Shown here: positions 24,779-38,041 of the stretch, one piece after another
Position numbering within the stretch: the first letter of the stretch is position 1
Layout: the number at the start of each line of letters is the position of its first letter
Assembly (NCBI GenBank): GCA_030765045.1
Contig: CM060963.1
Span: 93,875,176-93,939,175 of the forward strand
Direction of reading: 5' to 3'
DNA length: 64,000 nucleotides
DNA from: Tenodera sinensis
Lineage: Eukaryota; Arthropoda; Insecta; Mantodea; Mantidae
The notes under the pieces: model-generated
What the model saw: only the letters and a program-made list of their open reading frames with translations
The model's database searches: none
What the model was told of the DNA's origin: nothing
Position numbers and translations under genes: made by a program

Positions 24779-25421
24779 TGAGGCGCCGGCCGCGGCGCAC
24801 AACAAAGGGCGCTCGGGTCCAAGCTACCTCACACCACATACCAGGCGCAACGGGTATCAAAGGCCCTCAAGGTCAAGCTGCCCCACACCACTCACACGAG
24901 CAAACACGACAATGAGCGGAGCACGTCAAAGGGGTTTTAGAGAGTATTGGAGAAGTGTCCGGCGGCCGCGTATTTGTAGAGATTCCACAAAAGTGAAGTT
25001 CGAGAAAGGTACGTGTTACGTCATCGTCGCTACATAGAGGGGTGAGGCAAGGAGAGTGGTCAGTTTTTAATAGTAAAGCAGTAGTGGTTAGTTATACCTA
25101 GATATGCGTAAGTTTTTAGTTTTAGTGTGTGTGTCAGCTGCGTGTGTGTGGTCGTCGTGACAGAAGCGCCGCGTGGAATGGAAGGTAGCGAAGCACTTAA
25201 CGAGTGTTAAGTGATCGTATGGTCATAGGCCAAAGGGAATTGAAAAACCAAAAAATTGCATGTTGAGGTTATGAGAAGGCAATAGTTGTGAGTTATAATA
25301 TCAGGAAGGACTGTTGACTGTGTTAACAAAGAGAAGAGAACTGTGTATTAGTGCAAAGTTTTTTGGAGGAGAATGAAGTGATCGAAAAGTAACCGGACTG
25401 AATTTTGTTGTTTTTGTTGCA
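24779..25421 (+). mobile_element. Solo LTR, copy 3
   Basis: A 643-bp repeat starting TGAGGCGCCGG and ending TTGTTGCA. Homologous over most of its length to 41508-42116 and, at its end, to the LTRs at 2463 and 29257. CRE-like TTACGTCA (25016-25023) precedes a mutated TATA (TACATAG) by 7 bp. The poly(A) signal position reads GAATGAAG, so the copy is probably transcriptionally dead. No internal region adjoins. Confidence 0.6.
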
Positions 25422-26154
25422 GTAGTATGTTTGACTTACGCGGTTATAAAGTTTAAATTTGACAATTCTCTTCCAGAATAGATTAAGATACCTAATGGAA
25501 CCTTCTGTACTTCTTCAGGAACACAGAAATAAACATACTAAACCTCACCCAATAGTTGCCGTGTTGCCTGGTCATTATCCATGTGATAATGTCTGTTACT
25601 TATCGATCATTCCTGGACAGAGTTCTTCCACACATACCTAGTCAGCTTTTTCCATACGCTTGCAGAACAAGTTGCCTGCAGTGCGCTGCCCTACAAAATT
25701 TTCTACCATCAATTTGATGCACGAACGCGCCAGTGCAGTTCAGCAAACATGTCTGCATAGGTTTATTTCTCTTTGAGTTTCTGAATAAGGGTTCTTGCCG
25801 AAATATTGCATGTCAGATGCTGCGATATTGTTTCAGTGTGTATGTTTCTGTAATTCATCACCAGTTGAGTTTACGTATTTTAAGCTTGACTGAAAGGTGC
25901 AATCTTGAATTAAAATGGTACCCATGTAGTAACCGAGTGGGATGGCTCAGGCGATAACGTTTGTGGCCCACGTGGCAGCGCACTCTGACATGGCTTTTTC
26001 GGTGGTTTCTTGTCGCCACTGTTGAGTACAATTGTTTACGTTCCTTTTATTGATAATGGTTTGAATATAGCTAACATCAAGCCATAGAATCAGCGCTGCA
26101 TGATAAAAAAATAGGAGTTTATATTAGCGGCCAGAGAAAATAGGCCCCATTTTT
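25422..26154. other. unassigned DNA
   Basis: A weakly tRNA-like string (GGGATGGCTCAGGCGA near 25940) has no convincing box B. Nothing else. Confidence 0.3.
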
Positions 26155-26303
26155 ACTTTCTCTACTACGCATAAGTAGGGGAAGTATTGAATTCCATCCA
26201 AAAATTCGATGTAGATTTCACCGGAAATATATGTTTTGAAGCCACCTGTGTCCAAAAGCAAATTTAGAAAAAAGATCTGTGTGTATATGTCTATGTCTGT
26301 AAA

Positions 26304-26362
<59 letters not shown>

Positions 26363-27071
26363 TGAGCGCGCGCGTGTCTGTGAAAAGTGTAACTTAAAAA
26401 CGAAAAGTCGGTTAAAAGCCAAAGTTGGCATTTAGTTTAATATCTTTCAAGGATGCAACACAAAGATTTTGAAGAAAATTCCTTCACCCTAAACTATCCT
26501 TTACAAGAAAAATTAGGCTATTATGACTAATAATTTTGATTGAAATGATATATATTTAAGACATTTCTATGGAAAATGAAATGTATATCTTGAATTTTCT
26601 GGCTATAGCCCACGTAGTCCTGTTTACTCTTGATGACTTTTGCATAACTGGTAAACCGTAAGAGATAAACCAAATCTTATTATACACAAAACATGCAGAT
26701 CTCGATAAAACACAATTTATATCCATAATTTTTTGTGGTGTGAACCATTTTGAAGATATTCCTTTTTATTTGTGTGAGTTTTGCAGTGTTTATACTTTCT
26801 GAAATGGAAGGTCGTTATTCACTTTCTTACATCTTAGCGGTGCAAATAGAACTGAATTTCAAGGACTTCATAACGCAACCAGCTTTTGAAGATTGACTAT
26901 CGCTCAAAGCCTACTATATTCCCATATTGCCCTTGCACCTACAAGGAAATAAGCAATAAGATTATTTCTGCAAATGTTTTTCTCAACTAACATGAAAGGA
27001 TAGAGGATAAGGGTTTGTAAGGATGGTTAGTACAAGAGTAGAGAAATTCATGTGGGTGCAACACATCAGAT
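26155..27071 (-). mobile_element. Family H copy 6, full length
   Basis: A 917-bp copy in reverse. It opens ACTTTCTCTACTACGC (the 3' hairpin), carries (GT)n at 26307-26360, and closes with GAGTAGAGAAATTCATG and ACACATCAGAT, the complement of the ATCTGATGTGT start. Both ends have T-runs outside. It lies directly against a mariner relic at 27072. Confidence 0.8.
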
Positions 27072-27330
27072 TTTTTTAACGGAAAGGATTAACAGTGAGA
27101 GACATTTTCAGTGCATTTTGCGGCCTGTTCATGGCCAATTATCTGAGAGAATGTGCTTTCGCGACCTTTCAGCAATACTGCGCAACGGCAAATACAACTT
27201 CTCAATACAGGAAATTCATTACGTGTTTCAAGATGATTATCACCAACACCATATAGCCCCCTCGTTTCCCGATTTAACCTCCCGCGATTTTTATCTCTGG
27301 AAGGGAATTAAAATAGAAAGTGAACAAAAC
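27072..27330 (+). pseudogene. mariner-like transposase relic (M3)
   Basis: Pieces LTERINSERHFQCILRP and FPDLTSRDFYLWKG match the region between the first and third catalytic residues of the mariner-like family seen at 9765 and 61031, with insertions and shifts between. Too decayed for ends. Confidence 0.5.
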
Positions 27331-29256
27331 CAAGACCATAATGTTTCGTTTTTTAAATCTGTTTGTTTTATTCTTATGATTATCAAGTTAGCATTGGAGG
27401 AAAAGCTAAGAAGAGTTTAAAAATGTAGCAGAAGAAAAAGAAGGTATTTGAGAACGGAGTTTCACATGACCTACATCTCATACTACCACAATATCATTGC
27501 TTTTCAATATCCCACAGTCTTAAGTTTACTTTTCTCAAAAATTACTGTTTTGATGCTGCCTATTAATCTAATCTTGCCTAGATGTTGCAGAATCCCGGGC
27601 TCTTTGAGAGAAAAAGTACTAATAACAATAATATATTTATTCCCTATGGAAGTAATAGAAAACATTCAGAACGTTTAAAGAAATAAAGACAGTAATTTGG
27701 AAAAATTTGGTAACAAATACAAATGAAATGTGCTTTTTAACAGATTATGATTTTTCAGGAGTCTCTGATTTCACTGAAGAATTTTAGTATCGTTTCCTTA
27801 TTCAGATGATGGGGCTATAATCAACTATAACAGTTGAGTACATCATAAATGAAAATCTGCAGTGATTTATTCTTTTATATTTATACATACATTATCATTT
27901 ATCTCTTTCAGAAATATACAGAAATATCTTTTCAGTTGATGCCTTTATACTTGTAATGCAAGCTCTTCCTACTTGAAACAGCAAAATTACTCTCAGCTTG
28001 TCATTGTGATGTACAGAAATCAATTTTCTCTAGAATAGTACTTAATATTACTTACTACCAATCCTTTTAATTATGTTAACTGGTGTTTAGATGCTACGTG
28101 CAATGCAAAACGTCATACTGGGAGGCAAATATACTGCAGAAAGGATGATGGCTGAAATGCTCTCCCACGTTCAAACGTCTTATAGTGAAAATGCAATTCT
28201 TTTTGAACTGGATATTGAATGTTTTCTAAAGGAAAAGGTGTTTTACTCTCCATTAATGTACCTAGTTCCATAAAATAGAGGCCTAAGATGTATAGAAGTG
28301 CATTTCTAAATATTAATTTTAAACTTTTAGGTAGTATATTTTCTTTGTTATTCTAAATCCTTTGTCTTTTCCTATGGCGGTGGTTCTTTTAAGCTTAGCT
28401 TTCAGAACATAGTTACAGGCTGCCAGAATGTAAAATATAATACTCCCTTTCATTTGAAAACATAATAAAGTGCAGGAAAATTAATTTAAATATGTATTAT
28501 GATTTTGATCTATTTTGTTTGATTAAATATTTAATAACTAAGTATTGTAGGGCTCTTAAAAATTGTGTAGTGTATACTCTAGATAAATTATTAACCCATG
28601 AACAATGAAACATCTTTCCCCCCTGAAATGTGACCGATATTTCAGTATAACGCCGCCTTAAGAATTTCACTTGTATAAGTCATACCTAACATTGACACCA
28701 ATTTTGAGACAGTGCATTAACTTTGGGAATTACTGTTGATTAATACCTTCATAAAATTTAATTAAATCAGCTCTATTGTAGCAGTACCTGTCCTATAGGA
28801 TTAGTTTTATGGCTCTATTTGGAAATTTGACGCTGCTTTTTCAGTTTAGGTGCCATGTCATGAATTTTTTTGACAAATTAAACATTGAACTTTCCCTTCA
28901 GTGTTGGCAACAAATATAAATCTTCCCATGAACATTAAACGGCATTTTGTAAGGAAGGAGAACGTATAATAACTGCTCCGCTATATCCTAATTAACACCA
29001 TATCTGCGCCGAGAGGAGAGAGACAATGTTACTCTTACTGTCTGTCGTGTACATGCAGTCAAAGTAGCCGTTACGTGGGGAAGGCACCGGGGCCGTTGAG
29101 TGCTTCATCGGCGCGCCCCAGCGCTAAGTGCTCGAGCTGGAGAGGCCTGCCTTAAATAGACAGTTTGAATATTCATAGATTATATATGATTTATTTTTTC
29201 AATTTGTGGCACATTACCTTCTTCGGGCTCTTATGCGTGTAGACGCAATCTTATTT
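27331..29256. other. unassigned DNA with a GC-richer patch
   Basis: Mostly AT-rich without frames of note. 28980-29160 is GC-rich (GGCACCGGGGCCGTTGAG, CGGCGCGCCCCAGCGC) and just precedes the LTR. Function unknown. Confidence 0.35.
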
Positions 29257-30289
29257 TGACAAATGACAAAGTCTAGTAATTTTTTTCTGTCACTTTATTT
29301 TCCATCTAAAACTGAACTATAAACGCAATCCCCTGCTTTTATAGTTAACACAGTTTACAACTCCTCGCGACTTTGTAACTTACAGCTGTTCTATCCTCTC
29401 GTAACCTTGAGACTTTATTGACATCCAGTTTTACTCTCTGTCTCACAAATTACTTCCGTCGATGATCACATTCACTGAAATTACTTCACACAACAAACAA
29501 CTCCGACGTGACGATTACATTTCCAAAGGTTAAATTAAAGGTCCCTGACGATACATACATTCTCTCAACACTGACTGTACACTAACAAACGTCTCGTTCA
29601 ACACTTAACGACTATACCAGGTTAGTCAGCCGCGCCTTATTTTTTTGGAAGGTAGGCCACCCATCTAACGGCATGTGCGCCTTAGTCCAGTTTTGCGCTT
29701 ACTAAAATTTATTGCTTGACGTTCCTAAAGAGAGGAATGCGCAAAATTGAGAGCAACAGCGGTTTAGGGGACAGAACGTGCTCCTCGCTAAAGTACACCT
29801 AAAAAGCATACGACTCGTTTACTGAGAGCGAATTCCGGTTTCCAGCCGATTTTACAAACTTTTTATTAGAGTATACATAGAAACGTAATTCAGTAAACGC
29901 CTCGGAAAAATTGGACCTATCATATGGGCACACTAACAACGTCAGCTAAAAAGAAAATTGTGGATTCTTGTACTTAGAGCAGGGATTGGCTGCCAAAGTT
30001 AGGAACAATTTAGAGACACGGCTCATCCATCATGGACCCGTACAGTCAAAATGGACATATTATTAAACAACAGTTTATTTACATTTTTGCGTGAACTACG
30101 TCTCCTGCATCTCAATTAATATGCCTAACAGCTTTTGCCATTTAAGTAATGATATTAAAACGCCCAGCAAATGATTAAAACTGTCTTAAAAGGCTAAATC
30201 AAGCCCGAAAACTTGCGAGGTGGCAATGGCATAGCGCCAGGCATGTAAGTCCTACTATAGAGCGCGGCACATGCTTTTCAGTTACGTCT

Positions 30290-30360
30290 CGAAATAGCTG
30301 AATAGGATTATGACCGGCCCTTTGCGCTAAGCCCCAATGACATAGGTTCGAGTCTCAGTA
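30290..30360 (+). other. tRNA-like segment (pol III box A/B)
   Basis: Box A-like TAGCTGAATAGG and box B GGTTCGAGTCTC about 45 bp apart, followed at 30370 by a T9 run that would serve as a pol III terminator. No cloverleaf good enough for a real tRNA. Lies inside the Tc1/mariner-like element. Confidence 0.4.
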
Positions 30361-30598
30361 GCGTAAATATTTTTTTTTATCTTCATCAAAACTTGGAAAC
30401 CGAATTCACAATAATCTAATTATAAAGTCCCTAGGCGTTTAGGACATTTAATTTAAATCGTTTTTGGTTGTCAGCATTTTGTAATTGAACAGCTGTAATG
30501 ACTTCTGTCCATTGGAGTGGCATGATGTGTTGTGAATGCCGACCCCTACGTTCTCCACACGTATGCTGTCGCATGATATTTTGTGCCAGTCTTTTACT

Positions 30599-31559
30599 AT
30601 GTATTCGACAGACGAGTACGTAGATATGCTTTTGATCTACGGAGAAGTAAGAACAAATACACCGGAGAAAATATCTCGGGAGAGATATCCGAATAGACGA
30701 CAACCAACAGCAAACAGCTTCCGGAATGTTGAAAGGCGTCTGCGTGTAACAGCATCACTTGCAAGAATGCCTCCTGTGAGACACGCACCAGCAATATCGG
30801 GTGTTAATGCAGAAGCAGTTTTGAATGCCACCCAGAACAATCCGCATACTAGTACACGGGTAGTTGCTCAGGAGGTGAATATCAGCCAGTCTTCTGTAGT
30901 GCGAATATTGAACACTAATAAGTTCCATTCTTATGGTTTGCACCTACACGAAGCACTTCACGAGAGAGATTTCGAAGCTCGAGTGATCTTTTGTGAATGG
31001 TTGCTGGAGCGAGTAGCAAGTGATGTGGGATTCGCATCCAGGATATTGTTTTCTGACGAATCAAGATTCCACAACAATGGAACTGGAAATCGTCACAATA
31101 TGTGCTATTGGAGTGTTGATAATCCTCATTGGGTAAGGGAGGCAGCATACCAAGGGCAGTGGGGTGTAAATGTCTGGTGTGGAATCTTGGGAGACCACCT
31201 TGTTGAACTATTATTCTTCGAGGGGCATCTAACAGGAGCACGCTACCTGGAATTCCTCTGTAGCTCACTCCTTATTGTTAGGGAATGTGCCACTGCAGCA
31301 GTGAATGACGATGTTGTTTCAACACGATGACGCTCCTCCGTATCGGTCGAGGATCGTCTGCAATCATCTGAATGCTGCACATCCTGGTCATTGGATAGGA
31401 AGGCAAGGACCAGTCCCCTGGCCTGCCAGATCACCTGATCTGACACCCTTTGACTTCTTTCTCTGGGGTTATTTAAAAGAACGCATTTATGCAGAGAAGC
31501 TGGACAATGCAGAAACCCTTACAGTGGCATGTAGATGTGTTCAACCTGTGTTTAAATGA
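30599..31559 (+). pseudogene. Tc1/mariner-like transposase with DUF4817-type HTH, broken
   Basis: The start at 30599 gives MYSTDEYVDMLLIYGE, the usual N-terminus (DUF4817-type helix-turn-helix) of an insect transposase family. A second HTH follows (NISQSSVVRILNTNKF), then the first catalytic Asp in ILFSDESRFHNNG. Reading shifts frame near 31270, then passes a stop near 31302. It continues as LFQHDDAPPY (second Asp), WIGRQGPVPWPARSPDLTPF and DFFLWGYLKERIY (third Asp). By count 41 residues separate the second and third Asp. The C-terminus ends early after TLTVACRCVQPVFK. The lesions make it non-functional although all three catalytic residues are still readable. Confidence 0.85.
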
Positions 31560-31739
31560 TCCTTATTTCAATTGCACCTACCTATAGGTATGTTCAAACA
31601 ACTACCTAATTGTAGTTCAGCAATAAAAAACATCAAACAATGCCATAAAACATAAATAAAGCAATAAAAATGAATATAATAACCGTTTTCAGAATAATAA
31701 TTTGTAAATTGTGAGGATTGCACGGTAAAAAAATTAGTA

Positions 31740-31826
31740 GGTACGTGCAGGTGACTCAAACCACCTTCACAGCAGACAGATTACTTCGGAGTCTTGCGCT
31801 CGTTCCAACTGAGCTACCTAATAACG
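31740..31826 (-). other. tRNA-like segment (pol III box A/B)
   Basis: On the minus strand, box A TAGCTCAGTTGG and box B GGTTTGAGTCAC, followed by a T7 run. It mirrors the segment at 30290-30360, so the pair faces inward across the transposase. Confidence 0.45.
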
Positions 31827-32308
31827 TGTGAGGTAAACATTCCACTTAAGATGTAATGTTCGCTGGTTCCAGTGAACATTTGCAGAAATGCAAACATCAG
31901 CTGTCTAATTACGAATATATTAAAAGGCGACATCTATATTAGCACTAATTTCATTGAGTGTTTAGCATCCGTGTTAAATACGTGGGTAGAAGCTAGTAAT
32001 GGGGTCGATGTTTTCATTTTGGACTGTAATATGCGGATTGCATAAAACTCGAGAATAAGGGGCAGCTGACTCACCTGGTATAATAAAAAATGGCTTCTCT
32101 CGTCGTCTCGCCTCGCTAATATAGGCCAGGGTGACGCAGCACGGATTTTTCTCGAGCCTCTCGTAAATAAGTCAGCAGTTGATAGTCTCTCGAACAATCT
32201 GGAAACACTGTTCTGCCGTGCTCATTGTTCTGTCCGCTCCATTGTAGCTGTTTACTTGCCGGGCAACTTGATCTTGAGTCTCTTTGGCGGCTGCTGGCCG
32301 GTGTCACA

Positions 32309-34136
32309 GTATATTTGCCGTTAAATAATTTTTTCCCATATATTTGAGCAAAAAAGGTCAATTTTATCATTTAAGTGCTTACAAATGCAATCGCAAGAAA
32401 TAATGATATACTTTGTAAAAACAGTAGGCGGCATCGATGGATATCTATAGGTTTCGAAACGCGGACGGTTAGAGCAATTTTACTGCAGTAAAAGCGGAAT
32501 AAATGTTTTCAGGAAGCATAAAGAGCGTAAAGAGTAGGTTTGCGCCCGTCCGTAAAGAGTTTGTCAGACTAAAGTTGCAATTCACTGCAATAACGCGCTG
32601 TATACAAGAGTCTCTGTCAGTCTGAATGATAAACATAATATTGCACAAGATGGATGCTCTTTACCACTCTCAAAAATGGCTGCCTGGCATTCGTAATTAC
32701 TCGTTCCCTCAATGTTGAGTGCTGAATGATGTTTGAGAGCAAAAATTCCACAGAAACCAACACATTCTCGACCCTTTTCCCGGATAAGAGGCAAAACATG
32801 TTTTATGGCATGTTGTCCTGTGAACCTCTTAGTCATTGCTCATTGCGAGTGCACCAGTTCCTATTCTGCTTCTCGCTAGAAACAAGGTTACTGTGCTGAA
32901 TATCACACCGTGTAACGTGCTTCTTTACTTTATGCTTTTCTTACTTTAAAATACTACAGATCAGAAAAATCGGCTGCTACTACAGATGGATGTCGACAAT
33001 AAATACGTAACGAATAGTATAAATTATGGAGAACCTGTATCTTCAAAATCTCCTGAAATAACACCAAGGTTATAGAAATTTGGTGGAAAGCATAGTGCAA
33101 ACAGTGGAACTAAAATTGTTCTATAGTAAAACAGATAGATTTAGTTGCCTAAGAAATTAAATTTCACTATACAGCATTAATCAATTTATCCAAAGCAATC
33201 TAAATCAACAAATGGATAAGTTAATAATAATGTGGTATTAACAAAATCAAACGTGGGATGGAAGCAAGGGAAGTGAGTCAGTTGTTTTTACCTAATCTCA
33301 GAGTTCTCGCTGGTTTCATCACGTTCCTGGTGTACCTTTGCGCCTCAGGGTCAAGACGTTGGATACGATTTTTCTTGGGTGAGAATCCTGTTCGGTGAAA
33401 ACCGTCGCGTGCTGAATTCTTGAAGTGACTTCCTTGCATGGTAAGCTTTCTATCTTGGCGGTTAACGCCGTTATTTGTCTACATTTACTTGTATTTTAAC
33501 TGTTTTGCAATCCAAAATACATTGCGATAGCTGGTCTGTTGGGGACATCATATTGTATTTAATTGTTTTTAGGGATTAATCATATTTACTGTTTGGGAGA
33601 TTCTATTATTATGTGTATGTAGAATTCATGTTGTTATGGGATTATATATTGTTAGGAATGAACATATACGGGGGGTTTAATATGGATGTGTCCTCTGTTG
33701 TACTTTGGGGTTAATTTTCCGGTCAAATTGGGCAATGAAGTATATCGATTGGTAAATGTCTTGGGAAACAACGTTGGATACTTAAGAAAAACACTTCTCT
33801 TTTTTAAATTTATATTGTTAACTGACACTATTAATGTACTTTTCAAATCAGTGTTACTTCATATTTGTGAAGATAGTTTTACTTAATTATTCTACTGTAG
33901 TCATTAAAGAGGGGAGGGGGGGGGCACCTAAAATCTTGTGGTAGGAATATCCTTTACCCACATAACCCGAGCTTCCGCCTAATATTCGCTTCTCCATCTT
34001 TGATGTGACACGTAGTTACGACAGCACGAGCGAAAGGTGGTTGTTCAGAACTGAGATCAAGATCACTTTATAAGCAACATTAAAAAGAAAAAGAAGCAAT
34101 GTACAGAAAACGAATCTAGTAAACTGCAGGCTTCCC
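32309..34136. other. unassigned DNA
   Basis: A minus frame at 32582-32836 (84 codons) and several others lack motifs. A G-rich run (GGGGAGGGGGGGGGG) lies at 33909-33925. Nothing recognised. Confidence 0.35.
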
Positions 34137-34890
34137 CTTCTTTACCCCTCTCCAATGACGACAGTATTCACACTACTGTTTGGACGTAGTTATAACTAGA
34201 ATCCGAACCTTCATACAGGAAACAAAAGGTTGCGGGGTTTGGACTATAGGCAAGTGTGTCACAACACAGAGGAGGCCAGGTACAGTAAAGGTAGGAACGT
34301 TGTAGATAAAGTTTGTGCATAATTTACATTCAACGTTGTCAACATTTGTAGTAAAATATTCACCCTCAAGTTCTTGTACAAGTTCAGTAACACCTGAATA
34401 TTTCGATGCTGCAGGCATTTTACTGTGTGGAACTAGTGAACATATTCGTGAACATATTCGCTGTAGGCAATGTATTTTGTGCTGTCTTGTACTCGTGCAA
34501 TGACGTCATGCTCTGCCCTTGTAGAGTTAACTTGTGACCGCTTCATTTCGCGATAGCTGTATAAAGGGTTCCCCAGTTATAACCAATAACACAACGGCAC
34601 GAAAGGAAAGTATTGATTTCGTATAGTCAGTAAATCGTTAAGCCTCTCTTTACCCCTCTCCTATGACAACAGTATCATACTACTACCTGAACATAGGTAT
34701 AACCAATGACGTGTCGGCATGAAAGGGAAGCATTGATTTTTTCTAGTCACCCAGTAAATCGTTACCCCTCAGTTTACCCCTCTCCGATGACAACAGTATT
34801 CATAATAATGGCTGGTCTTAGCTATAACCAAGACACATCGGCATGAAAGGGAAATATTGATTTTTTTCTAGTCGCTCAGTAAGCGTTACT
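34137..34890 (+). repeat. Minisatellite, three ~122-bp units, interrupted
   Basis: Each unit contains TTTACCCCTCTCC, GACAACAGTATTC, GGTATAACCAATGAC, CGGCATGAAAGGGAA and CAGTAAATCGTTA in order. Units are about 34139-34643 (split by an insertion), 34644-34765 and 34766-34890, roughly 80-85% alike by eye. Confidence 0.8.
34197..34575 (-). mobile_element. hAT-like non-autonomous element in the minisatellite
   Basis: A 379-bp insert bounded by the perfect 8-bp duplication GTTATAAC (34189-34196 and 34576-34583), the target length of hAT elements. The minus-strand frame reads MPAASKYSGVTELVQE then EYFTTNVDNVECKLC. This resembles the N-terminus of CGGBP1-like/BED hAT proteins but stops there. Ends (CTRGRRNYCC-like) are only weakly inverted. 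The element is a deletion derivative keeping the N-terminal codons. Confidence 0.65.
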
Positions 34891-34919
34891 CATTAAGCTA
34901 CAATTTCAGAAACCGTGCA

Positions 34920-35320
34920 AATTCTCAGAAATACAATTAAGTTTTAATGCCCCGCGAGAAAGGCGCTTTATTGCAGAGATATTATAAGCAAAGCTTTCAT
35001 TCGAAAGCAGAAACTGTATTATAATACAGGTTCTTCATTTAAAACCTAACGGGCGCACGACATTTCGCCTGTGTGCGATTGCCACAGCCGGTTATGCTCC
35101 TACATAAACTCCGCACGTAAAGCATGTATAACACCTTATAGAAGTTGCTAGAAATGTCGTCCACCCTCGGCTAAACAAGCATCATATCGGAAAACACATT
35201 CTGATTCACACGATTAAATTGGGCCACTGTAATGCTTCCGATTTCATTTCTAATATTTTGTTTTAGTTCTTCCACTGTATGATTGTGTTTATATTGTGTT
35301 TTGGTACATTAGTATGCCAA
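34920..35320 (-). pseudogene. mariner-like transposase C-terminal relic (M4)
   Basis: The minus frame reads HNHTVEELKQNIRNEIGSI then TVAQFNRV, the equivalent of NPHTLEELKQNIRQEIASIS in M1 and M2. Downstream is decayed 3' sequence without a clear terminal repeat. Confidence 0.55.
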
Positions 35321-35399
35321 TATAATATTAGTCACATGAAGTAACCGTGTTTGACAATCTGGGAAAACTATAGTGGCATTTTTGTAGGTGTTTTTCCAT

Positions 35400-35880
35400 T
35401 TTTTATTGCTTACTTTCATATACACGTTTGGTGAGTTTTAACCTTAAATTGTTTATCTTATGATTTCCCAGTTGTACAACATTTTATAGTAGTCTGTCCG
35501 AATGAAGAGAAATTCACAAGTTATTAGCAGAGAAACGAATTTCTAGGTATCGTTCTTCACCTCAAACATACTGATAACAACAAACATATTATTTTAATAA
35601 TGATTGTAAGTCACATTAGGACACCGAAACATTTTTCATAGGAGAATACTTCGGTTTACAGGAATTTAGTGAACATTTGTGAAAAGTTTGGAAGCATCTG
35701 GCCTTAAATATGGAGTTTGTTATTCATACAATACTGCTCTGTTCTCTCTCTGTCTGTCTTTCTCTCACTTCATAGGACCTTTTTCTAAAAGTGTTTTGGA
35801 CTCAGCGTTACGGTAAAACCTCGATACCAATTACTTATCACAATACAGTATTTGATCTACTGCCAGTTTTAATTTCAAAA
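35400..35880 (+). mobile_element. Family H copy 7 (decayed 3' half)
   Basis: GTCTGTCCGAATGAAGAG, GGACCTTTTTCTAAAA, GTAAAACCTCGATACCAATT and CACAATACAGTATT follow family order. The microsatellite position holds CT-rich sequence (CTCTCTCTGTCTGTC) instead of (CA)n. The terminal hairpin is lost. Confidence 0.5.
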
Positions 35881-36449
35881 TTCAAATGGGTGTATATAGG
35901 GAACTGAAAATTTTGTGGAGTAGACAAAAACATGTAATATGCGACACGTTGACAGAGAAAGCTTTGCATGGGGCAGAATACAGGTGATGACAACGATTTA
36001 AGAATAAGGGCAGGTGAAGAAATAAATCCATTTTATCGCCAGGAATATAGTAATTGACATATAATGCTAGACTGTGAGGACGCTTAAGGTTATTTAGGGG
36101 GAAAATAAGTGGCCAGACTTACTTACTAAGAGAAATTACAGGGAAAACTGTTTTGAAAGTAAACTACAAAGAAACATATTAGAAATGGGAAACTATTTAG
36201 GATACTACATGTTTAGATGACTGAGGAAGAAGGTTAAATAATATTAGATGCTCAGATATAAGAAGGAAATACGCCAATAGCTCGGCAACCAATGTTTTAG
36301 CCTATATAATTGATCAATTGAATGACTAAGAGATTATTATATAATTTGTAAAGTAAGCATGAAGTTGGAGAAAGTACAACAAATATGATTCTCTTTACCA
36401 ATTTTATCACTTTAACTCTCCTTAAAACTTATTACGGAGAGAAACATTT
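35881..36449. other. unassigned DNA
   Basis: Nothing recognised. Confidence 0.35.
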
Positions 36450-36462
36450 TATGATTGAATTT

Positions 36463-36650
36463 GTGTGTGTGTGTGTAGTGTTTAACGCCCGCTTTTACTA
36501 CTACCGCACCACAGGCGGTGACACTGATGATACATGGAATGAAGATGGAGCACCGGTGGAATGAAATGGCGGGGGAAACCGGAGTACCCGGAGAAAACCC
36601 GCCCAGACGCCGCTTCGTCCACCACGAATACCACATGCGGGTCCCTGGGA
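36463..36650 (-). mobile_element. SINE, 5'-truncated, 13-bp target duplication
   Basis: Same family as 38164-38411, reading on the minus strand from TCCCAGGGACCCGCATG to GCGGGCGTTAAACACTAC and a (CA)n tail. The tRNA-like head is missing, cut inside box B. TATGATTGAATTT flanks it perfectly at 36450-36462 and 36651-36663. Confidence 0.85.
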
Positions 36651-36663
36651 TATGATTGAATTT

Positions 36664-38041
<1,378 letters not shown>

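Larger units (their letters stand above)
29617..32078 (+). mobile_element. Tc1/mariner-like element with TIRs and TA flanks
   Basis: The left tip CCAGGTTAGTCAGCCGC and right tip read inward CCAGGTGAGTCAGCTGC match at 15 of 17, and the match continues for about 8 more bases. TA flanks both tips (29615-29616, 32079-32080), as expected of the superfamily, and host LTR sequence continues across the gap. It carries one broken transposase gene and two inward-facing tRNA-like segments. At 2.46 kb it is longer than a minimal 1.3-kb mariner because of about 1 kb of non-coding sequence on the left. Confidence 0.8.
29257..32308 (-). mobile_element. Solo LTR, copy 2, split by a Tc1/mariner-like insertion
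   Basis: 29257-29616 and 32079-32308 together make about 590 bp aligned end to end with the LTR at 2463-3042. On the minus strand it keeps a CRE-like TGCGTCA 8 bp before TATATTA and an intact poly(A) signal in GGAAAATAAAGTGACAG near 29300. The 2462-bp element at 29617-32078 sits inside with TA on both sides. Confidence 0.65.

Noticed and set aside
25935..25990. possible tRNA-like box A
   Set aside because: No credible box B at proper spacing.
34137..34890. CRISPR-like direct repeat array
   Set aside because: Units are about 122 bp, tandem without unique spacers, and the genome context is eukaryotic.
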